A DNA stretch of 64,000 bases from Lysinibacillus sp. B2A1 (GCA_002973635.1 CP027224.1:4631001-4695000), one strand, 5' to 3'; positions 53,663 to 63,248 are shown, counted from the first letter of the stretch. A program made the numbers and translations. The notes: generated by a model from the sequence alone, not told the origin.

Positions 53663-54646
53663 TTACCATGCTGAGTATCCAAAATCAGCACTAAAATCAA
53701 CTGTTGATTTATCACTTATTTCAATTTCTCTAATTTGATGCTTAAAAATTGTCATAGCATTTGCTTCAAAAATTGAATAATTAAAATCACCAAATAAAGT
53801 TTTCAATTGATTGTGCGAATTTAAAGTTTCTAAAAGGGCTCTATGTGCATTTTTAGATGAAATAACCGCAATATATTTACCAGCAGGTAGATTATTAAAA
53901 GTATAATTACCATTTGTATCAACTAAAGTTCTATATACATCCTTTAACTCATTTTTTCTATCTATCCAATCAAATAATTGTTGCTTTGTATAATTTGGAT
54001 ATGTTGCATTCGTAGGGAATAGATAAATTACAGCACCAGTATCTCCTTTATTACCAATAAAATCGTTATATTTCCAAATAACTGTACCTTTTAAAGTACC
54101 ATTTCCCTTGCTTGTATTATTTGTCGCAGGTTTTTTTCCTGTCTTTAAATAGCTGTCTGTTCTACTGATAAATGTTTTTAAATGAGCTTGTGTTAATTTA
54201 TCATTAGGTTTAAACGTGCCATCTGGATAACCAGCCGTAATTCCTGCCGCCACTAATTGTTGAATCGCACTATAGGCACTATCACCTTTCTTTACATCTT
54301 TGAATGCCTCATTTCCTGTAGGTAACTTTGATCCGAATGCTCTTGAAATAAAAATAGCAACATGAGCTCTAGTTAATTCTTGCGAAGGCTTGAAAGTACC
54401 ATCTGGATATCCGGTTATAATCCCTTTGTCAACAGCCGACTGTATATAACCACTCGCATTGTGACTTTTCGGAACATCTTTGAATTGTGTATCTCTTTGT
54501 GTGCCATCTAAACCAAGTAATTTTCCAATTTCAACAATCGCCTCTGCACGATTTGATAATTTGTCTGATGCTTTCGCTTCAAATGCATTGAATGAAAAAA
54601 TAGACAAAATCAAAGCAAAGAATAATGAATACAATACTTTTTTCAT
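53663..54646 (-). CDS. SLH-domain surface protein with C-terminal carboxypeptidase-regulatory-like domain
   Basis: The 327-residue protein has a signal peptide (VLYSLFFALILSIFSFNAFE) and then two clear SLH repeats preceded by a reduced one (about 28-165: ITGYPDGTFKPSQELTRAHV; ITAGYPDGTFKPNDKLTQAH). A Thr/Asn/Gly linker leads to a C-terminal beta-sandwich (GTLKGTVIWKYNDF, DTNGNYTFNNLPAGKYIAV) like carboxypeptidase-regulatory or SpaA-type domains. It is probably a cell-surface protein at the edge of the accessory region. Function unknown. Confidence 0.82.
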   Translation of the reverse strand: MKKVLYSLFFALILSIFSFNAFEAKASDKLSNRAEAIVEIGKLLGLDGTQRDTQFKDVPKSHNASGYIQSAVDKGIITGYPDGTFKPSQELTRAHVAIFISRAFGSKLPTGNEAFKDVKKGDSAYSAIQQLVAAGITAGYPDGTFKPNDKLTQAHLKTFISRTDSYLKTGKKPATNNTSKGNGTLKGTVIWKYNDFIGNKGDTGAVIYLFPTNATYPNYTKQQLFDWIDRKNELKDVYRTLVDTNGNYTFNNLPAGKYIAVISSKNAHRALLETLNSHNQLKTLFGDFNYSIFEANAMTIFKHQIREIEISDKSTVDFSADFGYSAW

Positions 54647-54732
54647 TTCATATTACCCCTTTAGTTAAACATGATTTAGTTCAATCATACCACAATTAGT
54701 TCTATTAAATTAAGACTATATTATAAGAAAGT

Positions 54733-54936
54733 TTAAATTATTGAAATAAATTGTCTATTAAGTTTTTGTATACACTGTGCATTAAAATGGTATAAATAGT
54801 ATTCAGTATATTTTAGATGTAAGTACTCCCTAAATAGTCCTATATATACGTTGTGATTATTCACTTGTAAATGGTCTAAAAATTCTAATTTTTCAATCTC
54901 CAATAAATCATTAAACACTAATTTTTTCTCTACCAT
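54733..54936 (-). CDS. uncertain small ORF in an AT-rich gap
   Basis: A 67-codon frame (MVEKKLVFNDLLEIEKLEFL) with helical composition but no convincing ribosome site. It may be a short degenerate gene. At 54990-55070 another short frame (MIPILIGIIALLALFIKVDT) looks like a membrane-peptide fragment without a ribosome site. Nothing else is seen in 54647-55222. Confidence 0.25.
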   Translation of the reverse strand: MVEKKLVFNDLLEIEKLEFLDHLQVNNHNVYIGLFREYLHLKYTEYYLYHFNAQCIQKLNRQFISII

Positions 54937-55222
54937 CTTTGTTTAAAAAAGAATATTTAATTGGATGATTTTTCTCAGTTAATAAGCAAAAAAGAATGAT
55001 TCCAATATTAATAGGAATCATTGCTTTATTAGCATTATTCATTAAAGTTGATACAGGTGATGGACGTATTTAGTCATTTTATAGCTTAGAAAAGAAGTGA
55101 AAATCCTTTTATATAAAAGATTTCTCATTTTTGAAACACCTGTTTTTAATATCGTTTGGCATATTTAAATTTTTTCGGTAATTGATAATGAATGTGAGAA
55201 TATTCCTTTTGAAATACTACCC

Positions 55223-55765
55223 TTACTTTTGATTTGATGTTTCTGTTGTATTTATTATCCCAATTAAAAGTATGATCCACAAAGGTGCATTTCCAATGGC
55301 ATGAACTGCAAATGATGCCCATGTAGATTGAGTATATTGCGCAATTAAAGGAGCTATCAGCATACTAGGAATCATTCCAATAACGTGCCATTTTAATGCT
55401 ATATGTAACACCCAAGCCCATAGCAACCCGTTTAATATCCAAGCCATATCGCCAAACATTGTTTCTTGTATCGGTAAAAGATAACCTCTCCACATCATTT
55501 CCTCACTAAACATTGCAATTATGTGAATGGGCATAAAAATCATTAGTAGTTTCCAGTTACCTTTTAATGAAACACCAAAAAACTCCCTTGGGGGAATATT
55601 GAATTTTTTTAAGGGATTAAACGGTTCAGATAAATAGCTAGGTGGTGCTAATAGTTTATACTTTGCTAATACTTTTCCTATGGGTTCTAAAATTTGGTCA
55701 AAGACTATAGTTAATATAACCGCCAGGACAATCCATAGCCAATCATCTCTGCTAAAGAAAACCAA
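55223..55765 (-). CDS. CPBP-family intramembrane protease, probably N-terminally truncated
   Basis: The 180-residue protein has several membrane spans and the CPBP motif FSEEMMWRGYLLP (EExxxR, about 89-101). A second region with His (WVLHIALKWH; FAVHAIGNAPLW) completes the Abi/CaaX-protease active site. The family is usually 200-300 residues. The start here is a TTG without ribosome site in a frame that opens only about 20 bp earlier, so the N-terminus seems to be lost. Such proteins can protect against bacteriocins. Confidence 0.65.
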   Translation of the reverse strand: MVFFSRDDWLWIVLAVILTIVFDQILEPIGKVLAKYKLLAPPSYLSEPFNPLKKFNIPPREFFGVSLKGNWKLLMIFMPIHIIAMFSEEMMWRGYLLPIQETMFGDMAWILNGLLWAWVLHIALKWHVIGMIPSMLIAPLIAQYTQSTWASFAVHAIGNAPLWIILLIGIINTTETSNQK

Positions 55766-55879
55766 GTAAGCATTGAATATCGTCTAACACCTTTTGTTGA
55801 TATTGAACATTTGATAAACTCGTTTAACAATGAAAATTCCTAGTAACTGCTGATTTTACATCGGCAGTTTTTTATGCTT

Positions 55880-56082
55880 ACATTACCGAAAAAAATTAAG
55901 TGCCACTACATACATTACCGACTAAATCCACTCTATTTTTTTTATTAAAGACAAAGATTTTTTTCGAAACCTCTTGATATCAATGGTTTTCCTTCATTAT
56001 TCTTCGGTAAAAGTACAAAGCGAGGTATACCTCGCTTTGTACTTTACCGAAGGAACTAAAAACATTATGCTCACTTTACCGA
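55880..56082. repeat. cluster of five ACWTTACCGA repeats with a 51-bp palindrome
   Basis: ACATTACCGA (55880, 55912), ACTTTACCGA (56041, 56073) and one inverted copy (about 56003-56013) occur within 200 bp. The inverted copy and the 56041 copy are the tips of a near-perfect palindrome (56002-56052): 18 uninterrupted base pairs, one unpaired A, then seven more pairs, with no loop. This looks like multiple binding sites for a recombinase, transposase or replication protein. Confidence 0.6.
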
Positions 56083-56277
56083 ATTTTTATGCTTGTTCAT
56101 AACATATTCTTAATGATCTTAGCACTTTACCTATATCCATTTAACACTTACTTTGCGGCATTTATTTCTCCATAATGTTTAACTTCTATCTCGTGTGTAA
56201 TAACTATTATAAATGCGTTTATTAGTACGTACAGAAACGCTCGTTTAACCATGTACATTTTTGATTTCCCACTGTAT

Positions 56278-56395
56278 ATTACAACTTTACATGGAGGGGC
56301 GAGCATGATAACCTCGTTCGGTCAGCCAGTCCTTGTAATAGCTCGCTTTTGGCTAGCGAATCATGCGAGTAGAGGTCTCCATATCAAGTTGTAAT
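56278..56395. repeat. 118-bp inverted-repeat element
   Basis: ATTACAACTTTACATGGAG (56278-56296) faces an inverted copy at 56377-56395 with two mismatches. The interior is rich in GCGAG/CTAGCGAA motifs and could form further stems. It may be a small inverted-repeat element or a structured RNA. No gene is inside. Confidence 0.5.
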
Positions 56396-57175
56396 TATGC
56401 ATTAACATGTATAGTGGAGTGCATTTTGAGCGAAAGTGTACATATTTATTGGCCCTCTCCTTCTTTTATGTTGTTGTTATATTTTTTCCCTCAATTATTT
56501 CGAAGCCTTTCTACCCTCTCCACCCTTTGATTTGTTAAGTGGTGGATTGTGTGGCAACGCCTCACAAGTTCTCTACGAAACAAAGACGATGGCGTGGAAT
56601 CATCATCTCCATCCAAATCAACCTGAGATGCCAAGCATAGCCATGGCGAAAACTTCTCTCGTGTTTTGTCTAGACAACAATTATGATACGTGAGTTTTCG
56701 CTTCTTTTCTATAGCAAAATGTGAAATTATTGAATTAATAGAAAATCAACCACGAGTTGTGGTGAAGAGCCCGTCGATAACTCAAGAGTCAAATTTAAGA
56801 AATAAAAAATAATTGAAAATTTGGTAAGAATAGGATAATATATAATTAACTCGAGGGTAAGTTGCTATAGCATAATAATATTCCTTATTATTTTGGTAGG
56901 TACATAGTATTTTAGATAGCTTAATGGGCTTTTAAATTTGATTATTATAAGTGATAATTATCTTCTGTTTTTGTAATATTTTTTTACAAAAATATACGAT
57001 TAACCCTAAATAAATTAATTTGAAAATGCTACTACACAACCAAAAAATGGAGGTTTTGAAATCTAGTAACCTAGTAACGTTTTTTTTTAAACATTTATAT
57101 CTATTACATTACCAAGCTATTTTATTGCTAACTTTTAATTAAAATCAAAGACACAATAAAGAATAGGGGTTAAAA
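56396..57175. other. gene-poor stretch before the C39 protease gene
   Basis: About 780 bp of AT-rich sequence. A frame at 56436-56693 has no ribosome site and no family resemblance and I do not call it. The last 250 bp are very AT-rich and may hold the promoter of the gene at 57176. Confidence 0.4.
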
Positions 57176-57994
57176 ATGAAGAAAAAATATGTTTTAAGCG
57201 CTATGTTTTTACTAATGATGAATGCAAGTGTATTACCTGAAAATACTAAGGCAGCTTCAGAAATAGAAAATGATAATGCCGTTTCAAACGTAGATATAAA
57301 TTATATAGAAAACAAAGAATATTATGATGAATTAGAGAGACAAAGAGATTTAGAAATTGCAGAAAGAGAAAAACAACGTGCAAAACAAGGTTTAGCACGA
57401 GCTTCTGCCTATTATACAATACCAGTTACCTATAATATGCAAGAGTATACTAATTTTTGTGGTCCAGCTTCTGGGAGACAGGCTTTAAGTTTCCACAAAG
57501 CAAACAGTAACAGTAACCAAGCTCTACCAAGCCAAGAACAATTCGGTATCACTATTGGTGTTTTAAAAAATGGTAATGGGACATCTTCTACAAATCTAGC
57601 AAATGGTTTAAATCAATATAAAAATGTATATGGTTTTAGTTCAAATCCGTATATAGTAGGTAATCTTTCTCAAGCTACTAATCCTACAAATACATTTATT
57701 TCACGTATTAGTGCTACCTTAGGAGATTCAAAAACAGCACCAATTTTACTAACAGAAACACAATGGATTTCTCAATATAAAGGTAAAAATTATCGTCATT
57801 ATGTGACAATAAGTGGATACAATCAGTCCGATAACACTCTGCGGGTTGTAGATCCAAATCATAATACACAATATACAGGCACAGGAACATATTGGACTTC
57901 TATTGGTAATGCAACAGATACAAGTACTGATAAAACAGGTATTGCTAAAGCGGTATATAAAGCTGAGGGTGGGAATCCTGTAATGGTTTGGTAG
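57176..57994 (+). CDS. secreted C39-like cysteine peptidase
   Basis: The 272-residue protein has a signal peptide (YVLSAMFLLMMNASVLPENT), a charged linker (DELERQRDLEIAEREKQRAK, about 58-77) that may form a coiled coil, and a papain-like C39_2 domain. The likely catalytic residues are Cys in TNFCGPASGRQALSF (about 97), His in NYRHYVTISGYN (about 213) and Asp in LRVVDPNHN. C39 relatives cleave leader peptides or wall-related substrates; the target is unknown. It stands alone in the decayed region. Confidence 0.8.
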   Translation: MKKKYVLSAMFLLMMNASVLPENTKAASEIENDNAVSNVDINYIENKEYYDELERQRDLEIAEREKQRAKQGLARASAYYTIPVTYNMQEYTNFCGPASGRQALSFHKANSNSNQALPSQEQFGITIGVLKNGNGTSSTNLANGLNQYKNVYGFSSNPYIVGNLSQATNPTNTFISRISATLGDSKTAPILLTETQWISQYKGKNYRHYVTISGYNQSDNTLRVVDPNHNTQYTGTGTYWTSIGNATDTSTDKTGIAKAVYKAEGGNPVMVW

Positions 57995-58093
57995 AATAAA
58001 ATTAAAGTAACACGCCTGTTGATTAACTAACTCTAACTAGTAAAATCAAAAAAGAGAGATTCCATGTAAAATGTAAGTTACCACACCAACATT

Positions 58094-58880
58094 TACGAAA
58101 CGGAGGAATCTCTCATGGCTACGAATAACATGATTTTCACACTACTTCAAAACTTTATTTAACAGGAAGAAGAAACAGAGATTTTAACCAAATATGGATT
58201 CGTGGATACTACACGAATCTATATTTAGTAGTTCAGGTACTTTTGAGTGGAAAAGCTTGAGCCACGCAGTGGATGTCGTTGCTAGTCATGGTGTGAAAAA
58301 AGTCGATCATTCTACTTTATCCAAACGTTTAGAAGAGCTAGATTATGTGATTTGTTTAAAAGATAATATCCTACTTAATCGAAAAAATCACTTAAAGGTA
58401 CACGTCCTAAGCAGTTCAATGAGGTCACTGATTTCACCTGCACTTTAGGGACACTGAAAAAACAAACGGAGAAACGTAATCGTGTCGTTAAATTTATTGA
58501 TTACGAAGTAAAACGTCGCGTGTGGTGACCATTCTTCGCCATGTAACGGCTGAAGAAATTGCCGACATGTTTAAATCACGCTGGACAATTGAATCGCTCT
58601 TTCGTTGGATTAAACAAAATTTAAACGTGCAGGTATTGTTTTGAACGACACCCAATGCCGTATTTAGACAGCATTTCGCTACACTTATTGCGTACATATT
58701 ACTGAAGTTTTTACACAGGCGAATCCAAAAGAAAAAGATGGTGAACACTTATCTTTTGCAGGTTTTACACGCCTGTTTCTATGTGATGTACTTGCCAATC
58801 GATTGGCAAGTACATCACATAGAAACTATTGGTGTCGTCCCGTCGTTATATCAAAAATCTACCACGTAATTTTCGCTAAT
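58094..58880 (+). pseudogene. decayed IS4-family transposase
   Basis: From a start with CGGAGG at about 58101 the frame (MATNNMIFTLLQNFI) stops at once and homologous pieces continue in different frames. The best preserved part, about 58520-58650, reads VVTILRHVTAEEIADMFKSR then WTIESLFRWIKQNLNVQVLF, the YREK region of IS4 transposases. At least three frameshifts and several stops are present. Its 3' part holds a 52-bp perfect palindrome. Confidence 0.85.
58775..58826. repeat. 52-bp perfect palindrome
   Basis: Arms of 26 bp (GTTTCTATGTGATGTACTTG then CCAATC) meet without any spacer at 58800/58801 and match perfectly. It lies in the 3' part of the dead IS4 transposase. Perfect spacer-free palindromes of this length are normally unstable in bacteria. 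Confidence 0.9.
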
Positions 58881-58923
58881 CAACATGTGAGTTAAAATAA
58901 TTAAGGTATTTGGAGAGATTACT

Positions 58924-60036
58924 TTGAAAAAAAAAATATTGGGAGCACTTGGATTAATTGCTAGCTTAGTTATTATTCTACTTGTTATTTTTAAAGTGGT
59001 TCACATTAATGAAAACAATAACAATGCTGAAAATGATACGCTTGAATATTATCAAATAGTTGATAAAGATTTAAATAAAACAGTGGATGTTCCTTTTTCT
59101 AGCATAACTTCTTTTAGAGGTAATGCTGACTCAATTTTCATGAGTGTGAATCATAATAGTCCATCTGGTCTAGATAATAAAATTATTCAATATAATAGAG
59201 AGACTCAGAAATACAACACTATATTTAATAGCAAATTTAAATTGCCATCTGTTCAAGGTTTAGAAATAAATGATAATTGGTTAGTCTGGGTTGATGCTGA
59301 TGAAACTGGGGGACAGGAAAATCCGTATTCAATGAATTTATACACGAATGAAATACAACCATTAACACAAGAAAATGACCCAAATATCAAAAATGATTTT
59401 CCTATACTTGTTGAAGACTATGCTGCTTGGATAGCAATGGATACAAGGACGCGCAAACCGAAAGTTATGTTGAAAAATCTAAAAACAAATGAAACTGAAA
59501 GTATATTTGATTTAAATACCTATACATTTATGAATATGTTTTTATCTGCGAAAGATGGAAAAATATTATTTTCTGATAAAAAAAATAATTTTGGTTATCT
59601 GTATTTATACGATGTGAAAAGTAAAAAAATAAAAGAAATAAAAACTGACTATGAATACATTGGTTGGGCAAGTTTGCTAAATGGCCAACAGTATATTTAT
59701 CTAACCTTTAATGACCCTAGTGAAGCTGCATTAGATGAACAAAAGCTTATTTTTTATAATGTTTCTAAAGAACATACCCAAGAAATTGTTTCGGATGTGT
59801 TAAATGTAAATGCTCTTTACACAGATTTTAATAATCAAGTGTTTTTTTCTTATAATAACGATGAATATTATAGAAAATTTAATGTCAAGAATAATTTACT
59901 AGTTGAAAATGAAAGTTTGGAAATCTCTAACATTTATAGGTTTTCTGCTGAAAATGATATCTATATTATTAACCAGGACCTATCAGATGAAAAACGTAAA
60001 AGCAAATTAATTATTCAAAGTGAGTTAGCTAACTAA
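58924..60036 (+). CDS. membrane-anchored beta-propeller-like protein, unrecognised
   Basis: The 370-residue protein has one N-terminal membrane helix (LGALGLIASLVIILLVIFKV). A large extracytoplasmic part follows, with repeated beta motifs (NDNWLVWVDADE, VEDYAAWIAMD, SAKDGKILFSD, LNGQQYIYLTF) resembling a TolB/WD40-like propeller. TTG 58924 follows TTTGGAGAG with good spacing. There are no neighbours to suggest a role. It is AT-rich and probably acquired. Confidence 0.65.
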   Translation: MKKKILGALGLIASLVIILLVIFKVVHINENNNNAENDTLEYYQIVDKDLNKTVDVPFSSITSFRGNADSIFMSVNHNSPSGLDNKIIQYNRETQKYNTIFNSKFKLPSVQGLEINDNWLVWVDADETGGQENPYSMNLYTNEIQPLTQENDPNIKNDFPILVEDYAAWIAMDTRTRKPKVMLKNLKTNETESIFDLNTYTFMNMFLSAKDGKILFSDKKNNFGYLYLYDVKSKKIKEIKTDYEYIGWASLLNGQQYIYLTFNDPSEAALDEQKLIFYNVSKEHTQEIVSDVLNVNALYTDFNNQVFFSYNNDEYYRKFNVKNNLLVENESLEISNIYRFSAENDIYIINQDLSDEKRKSKLIIQSELAN

Positions 60037-60135
60037 AAAATGGCTTTCCCAATTAAGAAGAATTTTTCTAGATGATCTTATTCGTTTTATAAAAATATGA
60101 TAAACGCTTAATTCCTCTCCTTCAAAAGCCAAAGA

Positions 60136-60185
60136 AGTGGCTGTCCCAAAAGTCAGTGATAACTGACTTTTGGTGATAGTCTTTT
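60136..60185 (+). mobile_element. relic of an IS1182-type end
   Basis: GGCTGTCCCAAAAGTC and GACTTTTGG form the same hairpin as the left end of the IS1182 element at 21549. No IS1182 transposase follows, so only the end is left. Confidence 0.6.
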
Positions 60186-60315
60186 ATTATTTACTCAACT
60201 TTCGTAGTCTAATTTCCACCTAAAATCTGTGGTATAACTAACTGTTTGCGGTTTTAGAAATATAATTGTTTTTGCTTTGAAAATTTGCTTGCAAATAAAG
60301 AAAGGTGTCCTCTCT

Positions 60316-60450
60316 ATGATAACGGAAGAAGACTACTTTGCACAATGTCTGAAAGAAATAAAACAGGAGCTTGTTCTTCCTCAATAATCACAACTGGATT
60401 TTTTACACCTTCGTGTTTCCATCTATAACCGATGGGTGCAATTATTATTT
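60316..60450 (+). pseudogene. short gene fragment after the IS end
   Basis: ATG 60316 follows GAAAGGTG. The frame reads MITEEDYFAQCLKEIKQELV, hits a TAA at about 60385, then continues in the same frame as SQLDFLHLRVSIYNRWVQLL. It looks like a small helical protein interrupted by a stop and fused to the recombinase remnant. The family is not recognised. Confidence 0.4.
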
Positions 60451-60454
60451 AGGG

Positions 60455-60865
60455 TCATACGGTCATATGTTCTAATAATTCCATCATTCCATTTACTAAA
60501 AAATCGTTAGAATCTTTGCTATAAATGTCGTAATCTTTTTGTTCGATGCTACAAATATGTACATCAAGTTTTTGTAACTCTCGTTTAATAATAAGTACCT
60601 TAGCTGTATCTTCACGCCATAAACGGCTTGTATTCATCACTACGATACGTTTGATGTTATCTTCTGATAATGTTGCAAATAATTCTCCAAGACCGTCACG
60701 TTCAATAGTTGTTCCGCTGATACCTAAATCATAAAAGACTTCAACCAACTCTAAATTATTTGCTTTGCAGTAATCAATAATTGCACTTTCTTGAGCACCT
60801 TTTCCATAACCTTTTTCTGCTTGTGTTTCAGTAGAAACTCGAACATAACCAAAAACCTTCTCCAT
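60455..60865 (-). pseudogene. serine recombinase, resolvase domain only
   Basis: The N-terminal resolvase domain is complete: FGYVRVSTETQAEKGYG with the nucleophile Ser, then GISGTTIERDGLGEL and VVMNTSRLWRE. The usual continuation after FLVNGMMELL (QYER...) is replaced by EHMTV and a stop, so the DNA-binding recombinase part is gone. ATG 60865 is the better start. It is a remnant of a large serine recombinase from a former element. Confidence 0.8.
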
Positions 60866-61027
60866 AACCACCAAATCTCCCAATAATTAATTTTAAGATT
60901 GCTCGTTTATTTTGTAAACTATTATGTCACAATTCATCCTATCTGTTTTATAAAGTCTCTTACTGGAAGAAACAAGAAAACCAAAGCTGATATTTCAACT
61001 TTGACCTTTATTAAACGATTATTTTGA

Positions 61028-61150
61028 ATATGACTTAGCTGCTTCTTCTAATACCTTATACTTGCAACAACGACCAATTAAATGATTACGTTCACTTTTA
61101 TCCTCTTTTTTATCACCTGTAATGCTTAGACTAGCAAAAATGTACATTTG
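61028..61150 (-). pseudogene. C-terminal fragment of an unknown gene
   Basis: A minus-strand frame reads FASLSITGDKKEDKSERNHL then IGRCCKYKVLEEAAKSYSK and stops; upstream it degenerates. It looks like the end of a gene whose start is lost. Not recognised. The remainder of 60884-61305 is AT-rich and empty. Confidence 0.3.
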
Positions 61151-61305
61151 GATACAGTCATTTATAAGCTATCACTATAAAAGAAAAAAATTTAAAAAAA
61201 TCTCTCGATATCTATTAAAATATAAAAATAAAGTGGTTATAATTGTTTCAGATTAACCGGTTATATCATTAATAATACAATCAAATATGCTAACAAGGGA
61301 AAACC

Positions 61306-61366
61306 CCAGGCAACAAGTTATTCCGATAGATTTTATCTCTTTTGGAATAACTACTGCTTGGTTTTT
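61306..61366 (+). terminator. strong terminator ahead of the DUF771 pseudogene
   Basis: AAACCCCAGGCAACAAGTTATTCC pairs (with small bulges) with GGAATAACTACTGCTTGGTTT and is followed by eight T. Nothing protein-coding ends here now, so it may belong to a lost phage gene or a small RNA. Confidence 0.65.
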
Positions 61367-61393
61367 TTTGTAATTGTAAACAAAACGAAGGTA

Positions 61394-61729
61394 ATGAAAA
61401 TTCAACAACCATCAGTGACATTAACAATCCCTGTTCCTTCCGATTCAATACTTATTAAAAAAGTCGAATTAGAAGAACTGAAAAAGGCTTAGCTAGTAGG
61501 TGTATGCTGGTCAATGAAAGACCTAGAAAAAAGAGTTAACAAAAAAAACGAATGGATCAAAGAAAATATTCTTTATCCTTCGAAAATCAGAAAAAAACTT
61601 GATGTTGAGCCAAGGGGGTTTGTCTATTACCCGTCCAAAGGTGCAACATGGTCATTTCAAGCATCTAAAATGGCAGAGTTCCATGAAAAACATTTTAAAG
61701 ATATTTTTCTTAATACCATTAGTAAATGA
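61394..61729 (+). pseudogene. DUF771 phage protein with in-frame stop
   Basis: From ATG 61394 the frame reads MKIQQPSVTLTIPVPSDSIL and so on to LKKA, then TAG at 61490-61492. The same frame continues with WSMKDLEKRVNKKNEWIKEN and GFVYYPSKGATWSFQASKMA to 61729, the conserved DUF771 body. A CAG-to-TAG change would explain it. DUF771 proteins are small excisionase-like proteins near the integrase of Siphoviridae-type prophages, which fits the integrase 108 bp downstream. Confidence 0.75.
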
Positions 61730-61836
61730 GCCAATTTTTCGATTGGCTCCTCTTTGAAAATTTTTACTTATAGAAAGTAATTATATCGTTAAAGATAGAG
61801 CGTATGTTCTTTAAAAAATTAATGAGGTGAATTGCA

Positions 61837-62949
61837 ATGGCGAGTATACAAAAACGTGGTAAAACATATCAATATACAATTAGCCGTATAGTCGATGAAA
61901 AACCAGATCCGATTCGAAAAGGAGGTTTTCATACAAAAAAAGAAGCAACAATTGCAGTAGCTGAAATTGAAGCTATGCTAAACAAAGGGATTGTTCCTCA
62001 CTTAAAACCAGCTCCCTTTGATGAATACTTCGATAACTGGGTAAAGCTGTATAAAAGTAACTTATCACTAGCGACATTAAAACATTATGACTACACATAT
62101 AACCGCATTAAAGAATATTTCAACAGTAAACCTTTACAAGAAATTTCAACACAAGATTATCAAAAGTTCTTAAACCAATTGGGATCTACACGTTCCAAGG
62201 AAACTGTAGAAAAAGTAAATGGTCATATTCGTGCATGCGTCCTTGATGCAGTTGACGAACAAATCATACCACGTGATTTCACAAGGAAAGCTGAATTGAA
62301 ATACACAGTGGATGCAAAAGAAGAATTAGAGAAATACTTAAATTATCAAGACAGTATTTTATTGTTGAATGGTCTTAAAGATCGATTAGATCAAGGTTTA
62401 GATTATTATTTGCTATTATTAGGTTTAACAACCGGATTACGTTTTGAAGAATTAGTTGGACTTGTATTTAGTGATTTTGACTTCAATCATAATGAATTAA
62501 ATATAAATAAAACATGGGGATATAATAACAGAATGCCTACAGGATTTGGACCTTTAAAAAATAAAGCGTCCAAAAGAAAAATTAAATTAGAAGGCACAAC
62601 AATGGAGTTATTTAAAGAACTATTCAAATCAACTCCTGATAATGAACATCATTTAGTGTTCTATAATGAAAAATCAATATATAAAGTAATAACGAATGAA
62701 CGAGCAAATGATGTTTTAAAGGAAGTGTTACTCGAATTAAATATTCGACCACTTATTACAATGCACGGTTTAAGACATACTCATGGTAGTATTTTATTGC
62801 ACAAGAAAGCGTCTTACCAATACGTAAGTAGACGCTTAGGTCATAAAGATATTGAAACAACAATGAGAACTTATGCACATCTTTTAAAAGAAACACTTGA
62901 AGAGAACGATCAATTGGCAATCGATACTTTTACAGAAATGTATCAGTAG
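61837..62949 (+). CDS. tyrosine recombinase/integrase (phage or ICE type)
   Basis: The 370-residue integrase has an arm-binding AP2-like N-terminus (MASIQKRGKTYQYTISR), a SAM-like core-binding domain (about 65-165) and the catalytic domain with Arg in TTGLRFEELVGL (about 204), HGLRHTHGS (about 308-316) and LGHKDIETTMRTYAHL with the nucleophile Tyr (about 344). ATG 61837 follows AATGAGGTG. It appears intact and lies between a decayed element and a tRNA cluster, so it is probably what remains of an integrated element. Confidence 0.9.
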   Translation: MASIQKRGKTYQYTISRIVDEKPDPIRKGGFHTKKEATIAVAEIEAMLNKGIVPHLKPAPFDEYFDNWVKLYKSNLSLATLKHYDYTYNRIKEYFNSKPLQEISTQDYQKFLNQLGSTRSKETVEKVNGHIRACVLDAVDEQIIPRDFTRKAELKYTVDAKEELEKYLNYQDSILLLNGLKDRLDQGLDYYLLLLGLTTGLRFEELVGLVFSDFDFNHNELNINKTWGYNNRMPTGFGPLKNKASKRKIKLEGTTMELFKELFKSTPDNEHHLVFYNEKSIYKVITNERANDVLKEVLLELNIRPLITMHGLRHTHGSILLHKKASYQYVSRRLGHKDIETTMRTYAHLLKETLEENDQLAIDTFTEMYQ

Positions 62950-62993
62950 AAGAACAATTAACACCTCACAATATACAAATTAAATTTAATTAA

Positions 62994-63035
62994 AAAAGCC
63001 CATGTTTATTTTTCAAACATGAGCTTTTTTATTTT
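62994..63035 (+). terminator. terminator of the integrase gene
   Basis: AAAAAAGCCCATGTTT and AAACATGAGCTTTTTT pair around a short loop. Confidence 0.75.
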
Positions 63036-63073
63036 GCTTCCCTTAATCAATCACATTTTACCGGATCGCAGCT

Positions 63074-63126
63074 TGTGTAAAAACTTGTGTAAAATGAACC
63101 TGCCTATGTGTAAAATGTGTGTAAAA
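63074..63126. repeat. four TGTGTAAAA repeats, probable integrase arm sites
   Basis: TGTGTAAAA starts at 63074, 63086, 63107 and 63118, in the same direction, between the integrase gene and the tRNA cluster. Short direct repeats of this kind next to an integrase are typical arm-binding sites of an attachment region. The core crossover site is not identified. Confidence 0.6.
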
Positions 63127-63170
63127 TGATTTCAATTCTTATCGTTTCCTATCGTAACCCCAAAAATGTA

Positions 63171-63213
63171 AAAAGCTCATAAACCTTGTTATATCAAGGT
63201 TTATGAGCTTTCT
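63171..63213 (-). terminator. terminator of the tRNA operon
   Basis: AAAGCTCATAAACCTTG and CAAGGTTTATGAGCTTT form a 17-bp stem with T residues on the minus strand, 36 bp after the tRNA-Leu gene. Confidence 0.8.
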
Positions 63214-63248
63214 AAACTTATTAATCGGGACGTAAATATACGTGATGA

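Noticed and set aside
56436..56693. 85-codon frame on the plus strand
   Set aside because: No ribosome site, odd composition with many Pro, Cys and His, and no family resemblance; it overlaps non-coding repeat-like sequence.
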